Assembly (NCBI GenBank): GCA_019633425.1
Contig: WSUB01000032.1
Coordinates: 124,001 to 188,000, forward strand
Length of the DNA: 64,000 bases
Direction of reading: 5' to 3'
From: Tulasnella sp. 424
Taxonomy: Eukaryota; Basidiomycota; Agaricomycetes; Cantharellales; Tulasnellaceae
This document shows positions 1 through 13,435 of this stretch, in pieces. The first letter of the stretch is position 1. Each line of letters opens with the position of its first letter. A model generated the notes under the pieces. It was not told the DNA's origin, searched no databases, and worked only from the letters and a program-made list of their open reading frames with translations. Both the position numbers and the translations under genes were made by a program.

Positions 1-1990
1 AGTCTGACGATGGAACCCCTAGCCAAAAGGTTAGTTCCAATGAGATTTGTTCCCGACAACAAGTGATTGAATGAGTGCTTGACCCCCACATGTTAGACAG
101 TAGCGGTAAAGAAACTGAAGATTGGACATGGAGAGGATAACGAGCGCGTATTGGGGGTGAAAATGAGTCCTCCAGGCGCCTCGAGCTTTCGCTGACTCTC
201 CTCTTAGTTGGCGCTCAGGGAAGCGGGATTCTTGACCGAGCTGTCTCATGAAAACGTCACCGAGCTTGAAGGATTTGTCGAAGATCTACCCGAAAATAGA
301 GTTTGGCTGGTCTTTCCCTGGGCAGCCAACGGGAATTTGAAGGACTTCGTTGCCTCAGGTGACTGGGAAATTCCCGAACGAATATCCCTGGTAAGGTCAA
401 AATACTGTCCTTCGATTCACACTCTTAGAAATTGTGTACCCCAGATCAACGATGTAGCGAGAGGAGTGGAGTACCTTCATAATCGGGATCCGCCAATATA
501 TCACGGTGATCTTAAATCGGTGGGTTCGGATGTTATTCTCTTAGAATACTTAGCAAGCTTACTCTACGTTCTGTAGATGAACATGTTAGTAAACTTGGAA
601 TATCGAGCTGTCGTCACGGACTTCGGTTCCGCTCGTCGCCTCCCGAGAAATGGCTCTGCACCGCAACACGACAAAACGGAAAACGGACCGCAGCCGGCAC
701 TCTTGCTCGAGACGAAAATTTGCGAAGCAACCAGCACAATAACATTGACGGGAAATAAATATACACTCCGCTGGGCTGCTCCAGAGCTGCTAATGGACGA
801 CGAACCTGGTCTCTGGAGTGATATCTGGGCGTTGGGATGGATATTTTACGAGGTATACCTGCATTCGAATGTCCTTTTTGGTGAAGGCTCACAATAAACG
901 CTGAAACAGGTTATGACGAATGCCATTCCTTTTCAGAATGTCAAAAAAGACTCAATGGTTGTCATCCACGTCATTCAAGGAAACCTCCCATCTGTCACTG
1001 AGCACACCCGCATGGCGTTGATTCGGGCACTTTACTCGCTTTTGACCGCGTGTTGGAGCATCGATCCCAGCAAACGACCAACAGCTGAGGATTGTCGAAA
1101 GTCGATACGTTGGATGGTGCGTGGCCTTGACTTTCATTTATTTGAATGCAATTTGACTCGTCACCACATAGCCGATGATTACCCCGGATCCGCAGCGAGC
1201 CTCAAATGGATCGAGCGCTCAAGCTCGCTCTCCTGAGCTTCTAATCAGACTGGGAAGAATGCATTTGGAGCAGGGTGACTGTATCACCGCATCAAAACTT
1301 TTCAACGAAGCCCTGGGCATCTGCACGGATACCGCCAACAATGCAGGAAAGGTTGAAGCGCTCTTTTGGCTTGCCGCGGTGCATCAGGCTCGAGGAGAGC
1401 ACAGTGACGCCGCTACGCTCTACTCCGAGGCCATTCAACTATGGACCAGCGCCGGCGACAAAGAAGGGAAAGGCAGGGGCGTGTTGAGCCTTGCGCATGT
1501 GCGTCGGTTCCAGGGGAGGAACAGTGAAGCCGTTACGTTGTACTCCGAAGCTGCCCAACTCTGCGCCGAAACCGGCAACGAACAGGGGAAAGCCAACGCT
1601 ATGTTTGGTCTCGCTGAAGTGCGTCGGTCTCAAGGACACTACAGCGAAGCCGTTCCGCTCTTCTCTGAGGTCGCCCAAGTCTACACCGACCTCGGCGACA
1701 TGAGAGGGAGAGCCTACGCTCTGCTGGGTCTCGCTGATGTGAATCGGCTGCAAAAACAGTACAGCCTGGCCGCTCAGCTTCTCTCAGAAGCTCTGCAAAT
1801 TTGTACCGACATGGGAGAGAAAGATGGAGTAGCTTTGGCTCTAGGGTGCACCGCCGCGCTCCACCGCGACCAGGGTCAGCGTGAAGACGCAATACGCCTT
1901 TACGAACAAGCCGCGGGAATTTTCGAAGAAATTGGAAACATTCGGAACGCAGAAACCGCCTCAAACATCGCCGCTTACATCCGTCAGTAA
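1..1990 (+). CDS. Kinase-TPR protein A1 (5' end outside window)
   Basis: Protein kinase fused to C-terminal TPR repeats, continuing from the left edge. Exons by comparison with complete copy A2: 1-29, 97-156, 208-390, 445-519, 577-852, 910-1116, 1172-1990. The exons carry the VAVKK lysine, HGDLKS loop, DFGSAR, the APE-type WAAPELL and SDIWALGW, in the order of a eukaryotic (TKL-like) kinase. The 1117-1171 intron joins kinase to TPR in frame (WM|PM). The last exon has six TPR-like units of about 40 residues with SEA..LC..TGN patterns, probably a partner-binding superhelix. The catalytic-loop asparagine is kept (KSMNML). No break is seen in the visible part. Substrate and ligand are unknown; the fusion to TPRs suggests a signalling protein. 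Confidence 0.8.
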
Positions 1991-2325
1991 CTCAAACCAG
2001 CAGAGGCCGGATAATGTTTCGTCGGGACATTTCGATTGAGGCTGACTGAGAGTCATTTCCTGACACCCGACTGTGACTTGTGTTTTCCGCATCTTGCTGT
2101 ACATGTATAAAACTGTAAACTATGTATTTTATTGAACCACGGTCTTGGTACTCCGTTTTGGTTGTGCCTCGTTCCTGGCACGTATTCCACTTGACTAGTA
2201 ACCTCCCATTATCTTGGGCACTCGGGCTGTTCTCAATCACACCATAGACACAGACTCATTTTCATTCACCAGTCTAGATATATCTATCGCTCCGTCCAGG
2301 AGTGAATACCATTTTCCGATAGCAA
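1991..2325. other. Convergent 3' flank between A1 and amylase copy 1
   Basis: No gene seen. It holds the 3' end of A1 with an AT-richer stretch around 2095-2130 that recurs after A2, A3 and A4, so probably 3' UTR and polyadenylation sequence, and then the 3' flank of the amylase copy on the other strand. The matching flanks of A3 and A4 show that this is part of the duplicated unit. Confidence 0.5.
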
Positions 2326-3509
2326 TTATCTCCAGGAATCGTTCTCCGTAGCCGAACCCGACGAACCGGTAGTATACGTTCTGTTCGGATCAGACTCCCA
2401 AGTCACGTTACCGCTCGAGTCCTTGCAGATGTACTTGTACTGGAAGCTCGTGTTGGGGGAGAGCGAGACCGAGACCGTCCAAACTGGGTAAGAAGCCGAC
2501 GAGAGCGCGATGGAGCTGTTCGGGTCCCATGTGCCCGACTGGGAGATCGATCCGACGAGGAAGATGTTTTCTCCCCACACCGTCGTGGCAGTCTCTGCGA
2601 ACGTGATCGACACTGCTGTCGCTGTCGCAGCTGCGCTTGTCGTCGTTGACGTTGTCTTGCTTGTCGTCGAAGTTGTGCCCGTCGTGCCAGCCGAAGAGGT
2701 GGTAGTGCCACCTGAGAGCGCACCGGTGTGAAGTCCGAGAGCGGTGTAAGCACTGACGGTAGCAGTGAAGGATCCTCCCGAGACCGTGATGCTGCAAAAG
2801 TGTGCATTGAATACTCTCAATCTAGTTCGCAAAACCTTGGGGGCGACTTACGTTGTACCCGTGCAGCCGCTTGACGCTGTAGCACCGTCGTAGACGTTTC
2901 AGTATTTCCCATCGGGAAGCGGGGTTGTGAATGTCCTGGACCACGAAGAGCTCCCGGCATTGATAACCGCGTATCCAGCGGAAACTATTCGTCCGTTAAA
3001 ATGTCAGTACGGGATGCGATGGAGGAGAGTTGAGAGTTTGTCCAGACTTCGTCCGAATGCAATCTGGGAAGAGGAGTCCGAGACCCAATTGTTGAGGGTA
3101 GTGCCTTTTACATTATTGGAGAAGCCGACGAAATCAGCGACTCCGGTCCAGCGGTGGGTGCAAGTCCAGCCATTTGCACCCGTGTTCCCTGAGCACGTCC
3201 CAGTGACTTGAGGAAGCGATATCGGAAGTCAGCGGTCGCGTAACGGGATTAAGATGAAAAAAAGACTCTCTTACCTGAGTTCGGTGCACCAGCGTCGTAG
3301 GACTAACTTGGACGTAACCATACCCAGCAGGGCCCAGGAAAGCTGTACATTCGGCGGCGACGGAATCCCAGGTCCATTGAAACATTTGGACGATGACATC
3401 TACGTCACAGGTTAGCAAAGTCGCGTGTAAAACATATATGATGGACCCACCCTTTGTTGCGGAGGGGGCACGACGCGCTGGAAGTGACGTCGAGACGCCA
3501 GCGTAGCTA
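2326..3509 (-). pseudogene. Alpha-amylase copy 1, internal deletion (GH13/CBM20)
   Basis: Read on -, it has the start of a GH13 amylase ([26 protein letters not shown]), then the C-terminal part (CTHRW motif, C-terminal beta domain) and a complete CBM20 starch-binding domain ending at 2326 (GSISQSGTWDPN, then YKYICKD, W.SDPNR). Compared with the full copy at 16988-19842, about 1.65 kb carrying all four GH13 catalytic motifs is missing. The join lies near 3303, just after the VQVSP codons, and changes the reading frame. At the other end the signal peptide is cut at about 3509 and runs into repeat X. It cannot make an active amylase. Confidence 0.8.
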
Positions 3510-4283
3510 GACTAGGATATCGTATTGAATATTCATCTTGCTGAAATCTCCTTGATGTCTGTCATGTCCGCGATAGTCACTGGCTTGCTGTGAGGCTCAA
3601 CTTGGAGTCTCGTAGATGGACAATCGGCGTGCTCTGCTTCGCGTAACATAGCAGGTTGATTGCACGATCGAGTGAGCTTCACGAGCTCCAGCCACAGCTG
3701 AGGCGAGGCGAGGCGAAGCGAGGCGAGGGGGAGAAGAGCAAGTAGTTTCGAGGGCTGGCGATGGACCCTGAAGTGAGAATTAGAGATTGGACCGAGTGGG
3801 GGATGATCACCGAAGACTCACGACGCTGTAAATCTTCTCCATATTCAACATGCTCGTAGCATCCCATCCGCACCCGAGGATGAAGATGATCTCTCTGTTT
3901 TCATATAGAAAGGCTTTTGTCTTGCCATTGTGTGAATCTCCTTGGTCGCAAAGTACATGGGGGTTGCGGTTAGACCAGAGGGACCCAACCAAGAGTTGTC
4001 AGCGTCCTGCGCCATGGTACGTGATCATTTGGCAGTAACATGTTGATTCTCGATAGCCGATCGACCGGGGATGCTGCGAATGGCCATGAGGAGAAAGTGG
4101 CGACGGGCTGGTTGGTCCGGCTCGTTCGTAGCCTCACGGTTCGCGGCAACACCCTCAAGTGCCCCTTACAGCAGTCGAGGCCTCAGTCAATTCGACGAGC
4201 ATACAACTTCTGTTGTCACAGCAACGTGCCACACGTTCGGTTTCGAGAGAGGATGTCGGGCAGGCTAAGGCTTTTGACTGATA
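3510..4283. repeat. Repeat X, copy 1
   Basis: About 0.8-kb segment also present at 9066-9591, 9846-10640 and 14640-15480. On - the copies share short conserved reading frames: one ending IADMTDIKEISAR before a stop near 3535, one with ILGCGWDATSML near 3850-3900, one with MAQDADNSWLGPSG near 3980-4015. Intron-like breaks lie between them. This looks like a spliced gene in decay, but I recognise no family. It starts exactly where the amylase signal peptide is cut and ends at the transposon at 4284. Confidence 0.5.
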
Positions 4284-5109
4284 CAGCCGTTCCTTAAAAA
4301 AAGGGGAGACCCTTTTTTTCTCTTCCCGGCGGTCGCGCGTGTCACCCTGGGCGTTTAATGCATCTCACCCAAACAACCACCAAGTCTCTCTAATGTCTCC
4401 CCATCTCACTGATAAAATGCGAGTAAAAATTATCCAGTGGAGATACAAAGAAGGCAGAGGCGCCGAAGACACAGCACTGATGGCTAATTGCGGAATTTCC
4501 ACCGTCTATTGGACATGTAACGCTACGCCGGCCGTCAGTAAAGCTTCAAACTCCCAACACGATCGCCGTGGCCGACCCCCGCCTCCTCGGCCCATACGAC
4601 GTCGAGCATATCGAATCAGTGGTAGAGCAAAAGAAAACAATATACTTGAGCGAAATACAATCATCCCTCGTCACCCAACGCGAGGTTTGGGCCTCCCCGA
4701 TAAGGGAGGGCTCACCAAGAAAGCCGTCAGGTCCATTCCTCTCGCTCGTGACGACGCCCTCCGGGCTGCATGGAGAGTTAGCGTCGCTGACTTACTACAC
4801 GAGCAGTTGGTTTTTATCGATGAATGCGGGGTCGAGGTGAAGGATTTTTACAGGAGGAGAGGTTGGTCCCTCCAAGGAACTCGATGCTGTGTAAGGCAGC
4901 CTAATCTGCCAAAGGTACCCTATACATCTTCCATGGCCCACCTAGCGCTCGACAAGTGTAGACACCGTCGCGGGTGCATACATTATTCATAATGTAATCA
5001 TTGTCTCGAGTACCGTCGTTCAATGATTAGAAAAATGACTGGAGGTGAGGAGAGGTGCATCGCGCCAAGGATATAACAAATGTCACGCGGGGAAGTTTAG
5101 GGAACGGCG
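4284..5109 (+). mobile_element. Tc1/mariner-type element with TA target duplication
   Basis: Ends are imperfect terminal inverted repeats: CAGCCGTTCCTTAAA at the left and, read inward from the right end, CGCCGTTCCCTAAAC. A TA dinucleotide flanks each side (4282-4283 and 5110-5111), the usual target duplication of this superfamily. The paralogous flank at about 15410-15425 reads GACTGATAACGCA, the unfilled site. The element is 826 bp and carries only a broken transposase, so it is non-autonomous. Confidence 0.75.
4393..4992 (+). pseudogene. Tc1/mariner transposase remnant
   Basis: N-terminal helix-turn-helix-like part (LTDKMRVKIIQWRYKEG, then a GISTVY segment), a linker continuing in another frame (SVVEQKKTIYLSEIQ at about 4615-4660), then the core around the second catalytic aspartate, VFIDECGVEVKDFYRR followed by RRGWSLQGTRC. 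That pattern is typical of DD34D transposases of fungal Tc1/mariner elements. At least two frame changes are needed to read it through, and the third catalytic acid region is absent. Inactive. Confidence 0.75.
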
Positions 5110-5111
5110 TA

Positions 5112-5333
5112 ACGCATGCAAGTTTGCAGTGCAACGAACATTCCAAGAGAGATACAGCCTCGAAAGCGTCCAATAAGTTAAATGACGCGTCCCCCCTCGA
5201 GGAAAGGGGCACAAGAGAGTGCTCCTGCATAAAGGTCCTTGATTCACCACTTGTCCCCCCACACCACCTCCATTCGCTTACTGCCCTCTCGGCAAAGCTC
5301 CTACTAATCCACTAACTCATCCAACTATCGATC
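5112..5333 (+). promoter_or_regulatory. Promoter region of kinase-TPR A2
   Basis: Sequence from about 5130 (GCAGTGCAACGAACATTCC) to the ATG is conserved before A3 (10850-11066) and A4 (15650-15800). It includes a TATA-like CATAAAGG at 5228 about 100 nt before the start, and a pyrimidine-rich leader. The conservation suggests the three copies keep the same transcriptional control. Confidence 0.5.
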
Positions 5334-7716
5334 ATGTTCGCGCGACTAAAAAATCGAATGCGAGTCAGCAGAAACAACACCGACCCTCATCGTTTGTCGA
5401 AGTCCGGTCCGGGCGATTCCGCCAGTAACTCCCAACCAAATAGCAAATTAGTACGTCCCGCCCGGAAAATAAATATTAATTCTAATTGGCCACTAACTCT
5501 CATTTCCCCGTAGCGGGATAAGCTTCAGAAACTTGCGGAATGGCGAATTGATCCCTCCTCGATCGAATTCCCAGAAGACGCCCGCGAGTTCAGCGGAGGA
5601 CATGCGACGGTTTCACGAGCGTTTTTGGTCTCCACTTCCGGTCTGGAAAGGATTTTGAACGGTTTAGTGCGTACTGGAGGCCAGAACAAGTTTGGCCGTA
5701 GAAACCCCAGCCAAAAGGTTAGTTCCAATGAAATTTGTTTCCTACAACAAGTAACTTAAAGAGAGCTTGACTCCCATATTTTAGACCGTAGCGGTGAAGA
5801 AGCTGACGATTGGTCATGGAAAAGACAACGAGCGAGTATTGGGGGTGAGAATGAGTCGTCCAGTCCCGTCAAACTTTCGCATAGCGCCGCTGACTCTCCT
5901 CTTATAATTAGTTGGCGCTCAGGGAAGCGGGAAACTTGACCGAATTGTCTCATGAAAACGTCATCGAACTTGAAGGATTTGTTGAAGATCTATCCGAGAA
6001 TAGGGTTTGGCTGGTCTTTCCCTGGGCAGCAAACGGGAATTTAAAGGACTTCGTGGCCTCAGGCGACTGGGAAATCCCTGAACGAATATCCCTGGTAAGA
6101 TCAAGACACAGTCTTTCGATTCACCGTCTGAGAAATCGTGTACCCCAGATCGACGACGTGGCGAGAGGAGTGGAGTTCCTTCATAGTCAGAATCCGCCAA
6201 TATACCACGGCGACCTCAAATCGGTGGGTTTTGGTGTTGTTTTGACAGAACACTCAGCAGCTCAACTCTACTTTCTGTAGGCCAACGTTTTAGTAAGCTC
6301 GGAATGTCGAGCAGTCATCACGGACTTCGGTTCCGCTCGTCGCCTGTCGAAAAATGGCTCTGCAGTACATCCCGACATACACGACGACGTACCGCGGCCC
6401 GCACCGTTACTCGAGACAAAAATTTGTGAAGCAACTAATACAATAACTTTGACGGGAAATAAATATACACTCCGTTGGGCCGCTCCAGAGCTGCTAATGG
6501 ACGACGAACCTGGCCTCTGGAGTGATATCTGGGCTTTGGGATGGATATTTTACGAGGTATGCCTGCATTCGAACCTCCCCCTTAATAAACTCACAATCAA
6601 TACTGAAACAGGTTATGACGAATGCCATTCCATTTGAGAATGTTCAAAGTGACTCGATGGTTATCGTGCTCGTCATTCAAGGAAACCTCCCATCTGTCGC
6701 TGATCACACCCGTATGGCGTTGATTCGAGCACTTTACTCGCTTTTGACCGCGTGTTGGAGCATCGATCCTAGCAAGCGACCAACGGCTGAGGATTGTCGA
6801 AAGTCGATAAACTGGATGGTGCGTGGCGTTGACTTTCGTTTATCTGAATGCAATTTGACCCGTCACCACATAGCCGATGACTACCCCGGACCCGCAGCGG
6901 GCCTCAGATGGATCGAGCGCTCAAGCTCGCTCGCCTGAACTTCTCATGAAACTGGGACACATGTATTTGGATCAGGGTGACTATATCACCGCATCAAAAC
7001 TTTTCAGCGAAGCCTTGGGCATCTGCACGGATACCGCCAACAATGCAGGAAAGGTTGAAGCTCTCTTTTGGCTTGCCGCGGTGCATCAGCTTCGAGGAGA
7101 GTACAGTGACGCCGCTACGCTCTACTCCGAGGCCATTCAGCTATGGACTAGCGCCGGCGACAGACAAGGGAAAGGCAGGGGCATGTTGGGCCTTGCACAT
7201 GTGCGTCGGCTCCAGGAGAGGAACAGTGAAGCCGTTACGTTGTACTCCGAAGCTGCCCAACTCTGCGCCGAAACCGACCACGAACAGGGGAGAGCCCAGG
7301 CTTTGTGGGGTCTCGCTGATGTGCATCGGGCTCAAGGACACTACAGCGAAGCCGTTCTGCTCTTCTCTGAGGTCGCCCAAGTCTACGCCGACCTCGGCGA
7401 CAGGAGATGGAGAGCAACCGCTCTGTGGGGTCTAGCTGATGTGAATCGGCTTCGAAAACAGTACAGCCCGGCCGCCCAGCTTTTCTCCGAAGCTCTGAAA
7501 ATTTATACCGACATTGGAGACAGAGAAGGAGTAGCTATGATTCTGGCGTACACTGCCGCTCTCCACAGTGACCAAGATCAGCATGAAGACGCAGTACGCC
7601 TTTGCGAACAAGCCGCGGGAATTTATGAAGAAATTGGGAACATTCAAAAAGCAGCAACCGTCTTAAACCGCGCCGCTAACATCCGTCAACAATTCAAACC
7701 GGCAGAGGCCGGATAA
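5334..7716 (+). CDS. Kinase-TPR protein A2 (complete, 654 aa)
   Basis: Eight exons: 5334-5450, 5514-5717, 5785-5844, 5912-6094, 6149-6223, 6281-6556, 6612-6818, 6874-7716; all introns are GT-AG, 47-68 nt, phase 0. Residues 1-39 are a polar tail. The kinase domain spans about 55-375 with a degenerate glycine loop (SGGHATVSRAF), VAVKK (Lys112), HGDLKSAN (Asp210), TDFGSAR (Asp228), WAAPELL and SDIWALGW, so the catalytic residues are present. Residues about 385-645 hold six TPR-like units of about 40 residues (GLADVHRAQGHYSEAV pattern). The intron between kinase and TPR exons keeps frame, so this is one polypeptide. TKL-like by motif, role unknown. It converges with amylase copy 2. Confidence 0.88.
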
Positions 7717-7920
7717 TGTTTCGTTGGGACATTTCGGACCGACCGAGATTCACTTCCTAGCACCCGTCTGTGACTCGTGTAACGCATGTTGCTGTACATG
7801 TATAAAATTGTAAAGGATGTACCCTGTTTTGCGCTTCGCTCACGGCACGTATTTGACTTGATTGGTAACCTCCCATCATCTGGGCACTCGGGGCTGTTAT
7901 CGATCAACCTGGATCCAACA

Positions 7921-9065
<1,145 letters not shown>

Positions 9066-9591
9066 GTAGCTAGACTAGGATATCGTACTGAATATTCATC
9101 TTGCTGAAATCTCCTTGATGTCTGTCATGTCCGCGATACCAACTTGCTTGCTGTGAGGGTCAACTTGGAGTCTCGTAGATGGACACTGGGCGTGCTCTGC
9201 GTCGGGTAACATAGCAGGTTGATTGCATGATCGCGTGAGCTTCATGAGTTCCAGCCACAGCTGAGGCGAGGTGAGGGGAGGGGGAGAAGAGAAAGTAGTT
9301 TCGAGGGCTGGCGATGGACCCTGAAGTGAGGATTGGAGATTGGACCGAGTGGGGGATGATCACCGAAGACTCACGACGCTGTAAATCTTTTCCGTATTCA
9401 ACATGCTCATAGCAGCCCACCCGCACCCAAGGATGACGATGATCTCTCTGTCCTGATATAGAAAGGCTTTTGTCTTGCCATTGTGTGAATCTCCTTGGTC
9501 GCAAAGTACTTGCGGTTAGACCAGGGGGGCCCAACCGAGAGTTGTCAGCGTCCTGCGCCATGGTATGTGATAATTTGGCAGTAACATCTTG
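9066..9591. repeat. Repeat X, copy 2a (partial)
   Basis: Colinear with repeat X copy 1 from the amylase break onward. On - it keeps the ADMTDIKEISAR end (about 9100-9160) and ILGCGWAAMSMLNTEK (about 9385-9440). It ends at 9591, where a fragment of kinase exon 7 begins. Confidence 0.5.
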
Positions 9592-9734
9592 ATACTGAAA
9601 CAGGTTATGACGAATGCCATTCCACTTGAGAATGTCTAAAGCGACTCTAGCTCTATGGTTATCGTACACGTCATTCAAAGAAACCTCCCATCTGTCGCTG
9701 ATCAGACCCGTATGGCGTTGATTCGAGCACTCTG
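9592..9734 (+). pseudogene. Fragment of kinase-TPR exon 7
   Basis: Matches the start of exon 7 of A1-A3: the splice acceptor plus VMTNAIPLENV, then a stop, then VIVHVIQRNLPSVADQTRM and LIRAL before it ends at about 9732. It is an isolated piece of the kinase C-lobe lying between two partial X copies, marking a rearrangement breakpoint. Confidence 0.7.
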
Positions 9735-10640
9735 GCCAGGCGGATATAATGACGTCACTTTCAGTCCCAGTACTCTGCGACGCTTGAAATTGGTTCGCTG
9801 CCCTGACGCCAGGAATGCCAAACGTCCGAGTCTCAGTGTTGACAGTATAGACTAATTGATATCGTACCGAATATTCATCCTGCTGAAATCTCCTTGATAT
9901 CTGTCAGGTCCGCGATAGTAACTCGCTTGCCATGGGGGTCAACTTGGAGCCTCGTAGATGGACACTCGGCGCGCCCTGCGTCGGGTAACATAGCGGGTGG
10001 GTGGGTGATCGAGTGAGCTGCAAGAGTTCCAACCACGGCTAAGGTGAGGCGAGACGAGGGGGAGAAGAGCAAGTAGTTTCGAGGGCTGACGTGCGCGGAA
10101 TCGGCCCTGAAGTGAGAATTAGAGATTGGACCGGAGACCCACGACGCTTCTCCGTCCTCGGCACGCTCTAGCAGCCCAGCCGCTCCCGAGGGTGAAGATG
10201 GTCCTTGTCCTTATTGAAAGGCTCCCGCCTTGCCGTTGTGTTCGTCTCCTTGTTCGCAAAGTACGTGGGGGCTGTGGTTATGCCGAAAGCGGGACCGGGT
10301 GACCCAACCAAGAGTTGTCAGCGTCCTGCGGCAACGTTCGTGATCCTTTGGTAGTAACATATTGATTCTTGATAGCCCATCAGCCGAGGATGCTGTGAAT
10401 GACCATGAGGAGAAAGTGGCGACGGGCTGGTTGGTCCGGCTCGTTCGCAGTCTCACCGTTCGCGGCAAAACCCTCGAGTGCCTCTTGCAGCAGTCGAGGT
10501 CTCAGTCAATTCGACGAGCACACAGTTTCTGACAACGTGCCCCACATTAGGTTTAGAGAGACGATGTCGGGCAGGCGAAGGTTTTTGACTGATGACGCAA
10601 CGCAGCACACACCCTCGGGGTAGGAGGAAAGAGTCAGACC
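9735..10640. repeat. Short spacer and repeat X, copy 2b
   Basis: 9735-9845 matches 14527-14640 (contains GATATAATGA and CGTCCGAGT). From 9846 a second, more diverged X copy follows on -, with the ADLTDIKEISAG end near 9880-9910. It continues without a break into the A3 promoter, as X copy 3 does into A4. No intact gene is seen. Confidence 0.5.
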
Positions 10641-11066
10641 CGCGTTGTCGACAGCTCGAGATCAAGAATTCCTTCCAATGGGGGATTTATGATACCCTCC
10701 GTGCCTCCGTGCCCTCTAGACGCCGCCTTTGTAGCAAGTGCCGTATTTGCAGGTCCGATCGGCGATGGACTTAGGGAGAGCCAAGGCGACTTGATCGGCG
10801 AAAAGAGGATTGGCCAGTCTGAGTCCACGTGGTACAGTGCTGTGCTGTTTGCAGTGCAACGAACATTCCAAGAGAGATAGAGCCTCGAAAAGCGTCCAAT
10901 AAGATAAATGACGCGTCCCCCGCCTCGAGGAAAAGGGTACAATATATCTGAGCGCTCCTTCATAAAGGACCTTGATTCACCACCTGTCCCCCCTAACTAC
11001 CCCTATTCGCTTACTGCCCGCTCGGCAAAGCCCCTCCTGACCTACTAACTCAACGAACTTTTGATC
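10641..11066 (+). promoter_or_regulatory. Promoter region of kinase-TPR A3
   Basis: Conserved with 15480-15800 upstream of A4 and, from 10850 on, with the A2 promoter. A TATA-like CATAAAGG lies at about 10970. No gene is seen. Confidence 0.45.
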
Positions 11067-11090
11067 GTGTTCACGCGACTAAAAACTCGA

Positions 11091-13435
11091 ATGCAAGTCA
11101 ACAACGCCAACCCTCATGGTTTGTCGAAGTCCGGTCCGGGCGATTCCGCCAGCAACTCCCAGCTAGACAGCAAATTAGTACGTCCCTCCCGGAAAACAAA
11201 TATTAATTATAATTTGGCCACCAACGTCCATTTTCCTGTAGCGGGATAAGCTCGAGAAACTTGCGAGATGGAGAATCGATCCCTCCTCGATCGAATTCCC
11301 AGAAGACGCCCGCGAGTTCCGTGGGGGATATGCCACGGTTTCACGAGCGTTTTTGGTCTCCACTTCCGGTTCGGAAAGAAGTGTGAACGATTCGGTGCGT
11401 ACCGGAGGCCAGAACGAGTCTGACGGTGGAACCCCCAGCCAAAAGGTTAGTTCCAATGAGATCTGTTTCCTCCAACAAGTAATTAAACGAACCTTTACTC
11501 TCATATGCTAGACCGTAGCTGTCAAGAAACTAAAGATCGAGAATGGAAAGGACAACGAGCGGGTATTGGGGGTGAACGAGTTATCTAGTTGCGTCGAGCT
11601 TTCGCGCAGCGCTGACTCTCTTCTTAGTTGGCGCTCAGGGAAGCGGGATTCTTGACCGAATTATCTCATAAAAACGTCATCGAGCTTGAAGGATTCGTTG
11701 AAGATCTATCCGAGAATAGAGTTTGGCTGGTCTTTCCCTGGGCAGCCAACGGAAATTTAAAGGACTTCGTTGCCTCAGGGGACTGGGAAATTCCCGAACG
11801 AATATCCCTGGTAAGATCAAGACAACACTGTTCTTCGACTCACACTCTGAGAAAGAATGTACCCCAGATCAACGATGTGGCGAGAGGAGTGGAGCACCTT
11901 CATAATCGGGATCCGCCAATATACCACGGCGACCTCAAATCGGTGGGTTTCGGATATTATTCTAACAGAATACTCAGCAAACCTAACTCTACGTCCTATA
12001 GGTTAACGTGTTAGTAAACTCGAAATGTCGAGCTGTCATCACGGACTTCGGTTCCGCTCGTCGCCTCTCGAAAGATGGCTCCGCAGTGCAACCCGACAAA
12101 AACGACGACGTACCGCGACCCGCACTGTTACTCGAGACGAGAATTTGTGAAGCAACTAATACAATAACATTGACGGGAAATAAATATACACTCCGCTGGG
12201 CTGCTCCGGAGCTGCTAATGGACGACGAACCTGGCCTCTGGAGTGATATCTGGGCGTTGGGATGGATATTTTACGAGGTATGCCTGCATTCGAACGTCAC
12301 TCCTTAATGAAAGGCTCACAATCAATGCTAAAACAGGTTATGACGAATGCCATTCCATTTGAGAATGTTCAAAGTGACTCGATGGTTATCGTGCACGTCA
12401 TTCAAGGAAACCTCCCATCTGTCGCTGATCACACCCGCATGGTGTTGATTCGGGCACTTTACTCCCTTTTGACCGAGTGTTGGAGCATCGATCCCAGCAA
12501 GCGGCCGACGGCTGAGGATTGTCGAAAGTCGATAACCTGGATGGTGCGTGGCGTTGACTTTCGTTTATTTGAATGCAATTTGACCCGTCACCACATAGCC
12601 AATGACTACCCCGGATCCGCAGCGGGCCTCAAATGGATCGAGCGCTCAAGCTCGCTCTCCTGAACTTCTCGTGAAACTGGGAAAAATGCATTTGGATCAG
12701 GGTGACTGTATCACCGCAGCAAAACTTTTCAACGAAGCCTTGGGCATCTGCACGGATACCGCCAACAATGCAGGAAAGGTTGAAGCTCTCTTTTGGCTTG
12801 CCGAGGTGCATCAGTTTCGAGGAGAGTACAGTGACGCCGCTACACTTTACTCTGAGGCCATTGAACTATGGACCAGCGCCGGCGACAGACAAGGGAAAGC
12901 CAAGGGCGTGTTGAGCCTTGCGCATGTGCGTCGGCTCCAGAAGAGGAACAGTGAAGCCGTTACGTTGTACTCCGAAGCTGCCCAACTCTGCGACGAAACC
13001 GCAAACGAAAGGGGGAGAGCCAATTCTTTGTGGGGTCTCGCTTATGTGCATCGGGTTCAAGGACACTACAGCGAAGCCGTTCCGCTCTTCTCTGAGGCCG
13101 CCCAAGTCTACACCGACCTCGGCGACAGGCATGGGAGAGCCTCCGCTCTGTGGGGTCTAGCTGATATTAATCGGCGTCAAAAACAGTACAGCAAGGCGGC
13201 TCAGCTTTTCGCCGAAGCTCTGCAGATGTTTACCGACATCGGAGCCAGAGAAGGAGTAGCCTGGACTCTGGTGCACACAGCCTATCTCCACCACGACCAA
13301 GATCAGCATGAAGAGGCAGTACGCCTCTGTGAACAGGCCGCGGTAGTTTATGAAGAAATTGGAAGTACTCGGCGTGCAGCAAACGTATTAAATTGGGCCG
13401 CTGAATTCCGTCAACAACTCAAATCGGCGGACTGA
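11091..13435 (+). CDS. Kinase-TPR protein A3 (original ATG lost, 642 aa from next ATG)
   Basis: Same eight-exon structure as A2: 11091-11177, 11242-11445, 11512-11571, 11628-11810, 11868-11942, 12002-12277, 12337-12543, 12599-13435. The codon that is ATG in A2 is GTG here (11067-11069); the next in-frame ATG is 11091, which shortens the polar tail but leaves the kinase domain whole. Kinase motifs are intact: VAVKK, HGDLKSVN, TDFGSAR, WAAPELL. There are six TPR-like units, ending LKSAD. No internal stop. It may be functional if translation starts at 11091 or at the GTG. Confidence 0.8.

Noticed and set aside
1599..1964. Open frames antisense to the TPR exons (also in all other copies)
   Set aside because: Repeated shadow frames caused by the regular codon pattern of the TPR units.
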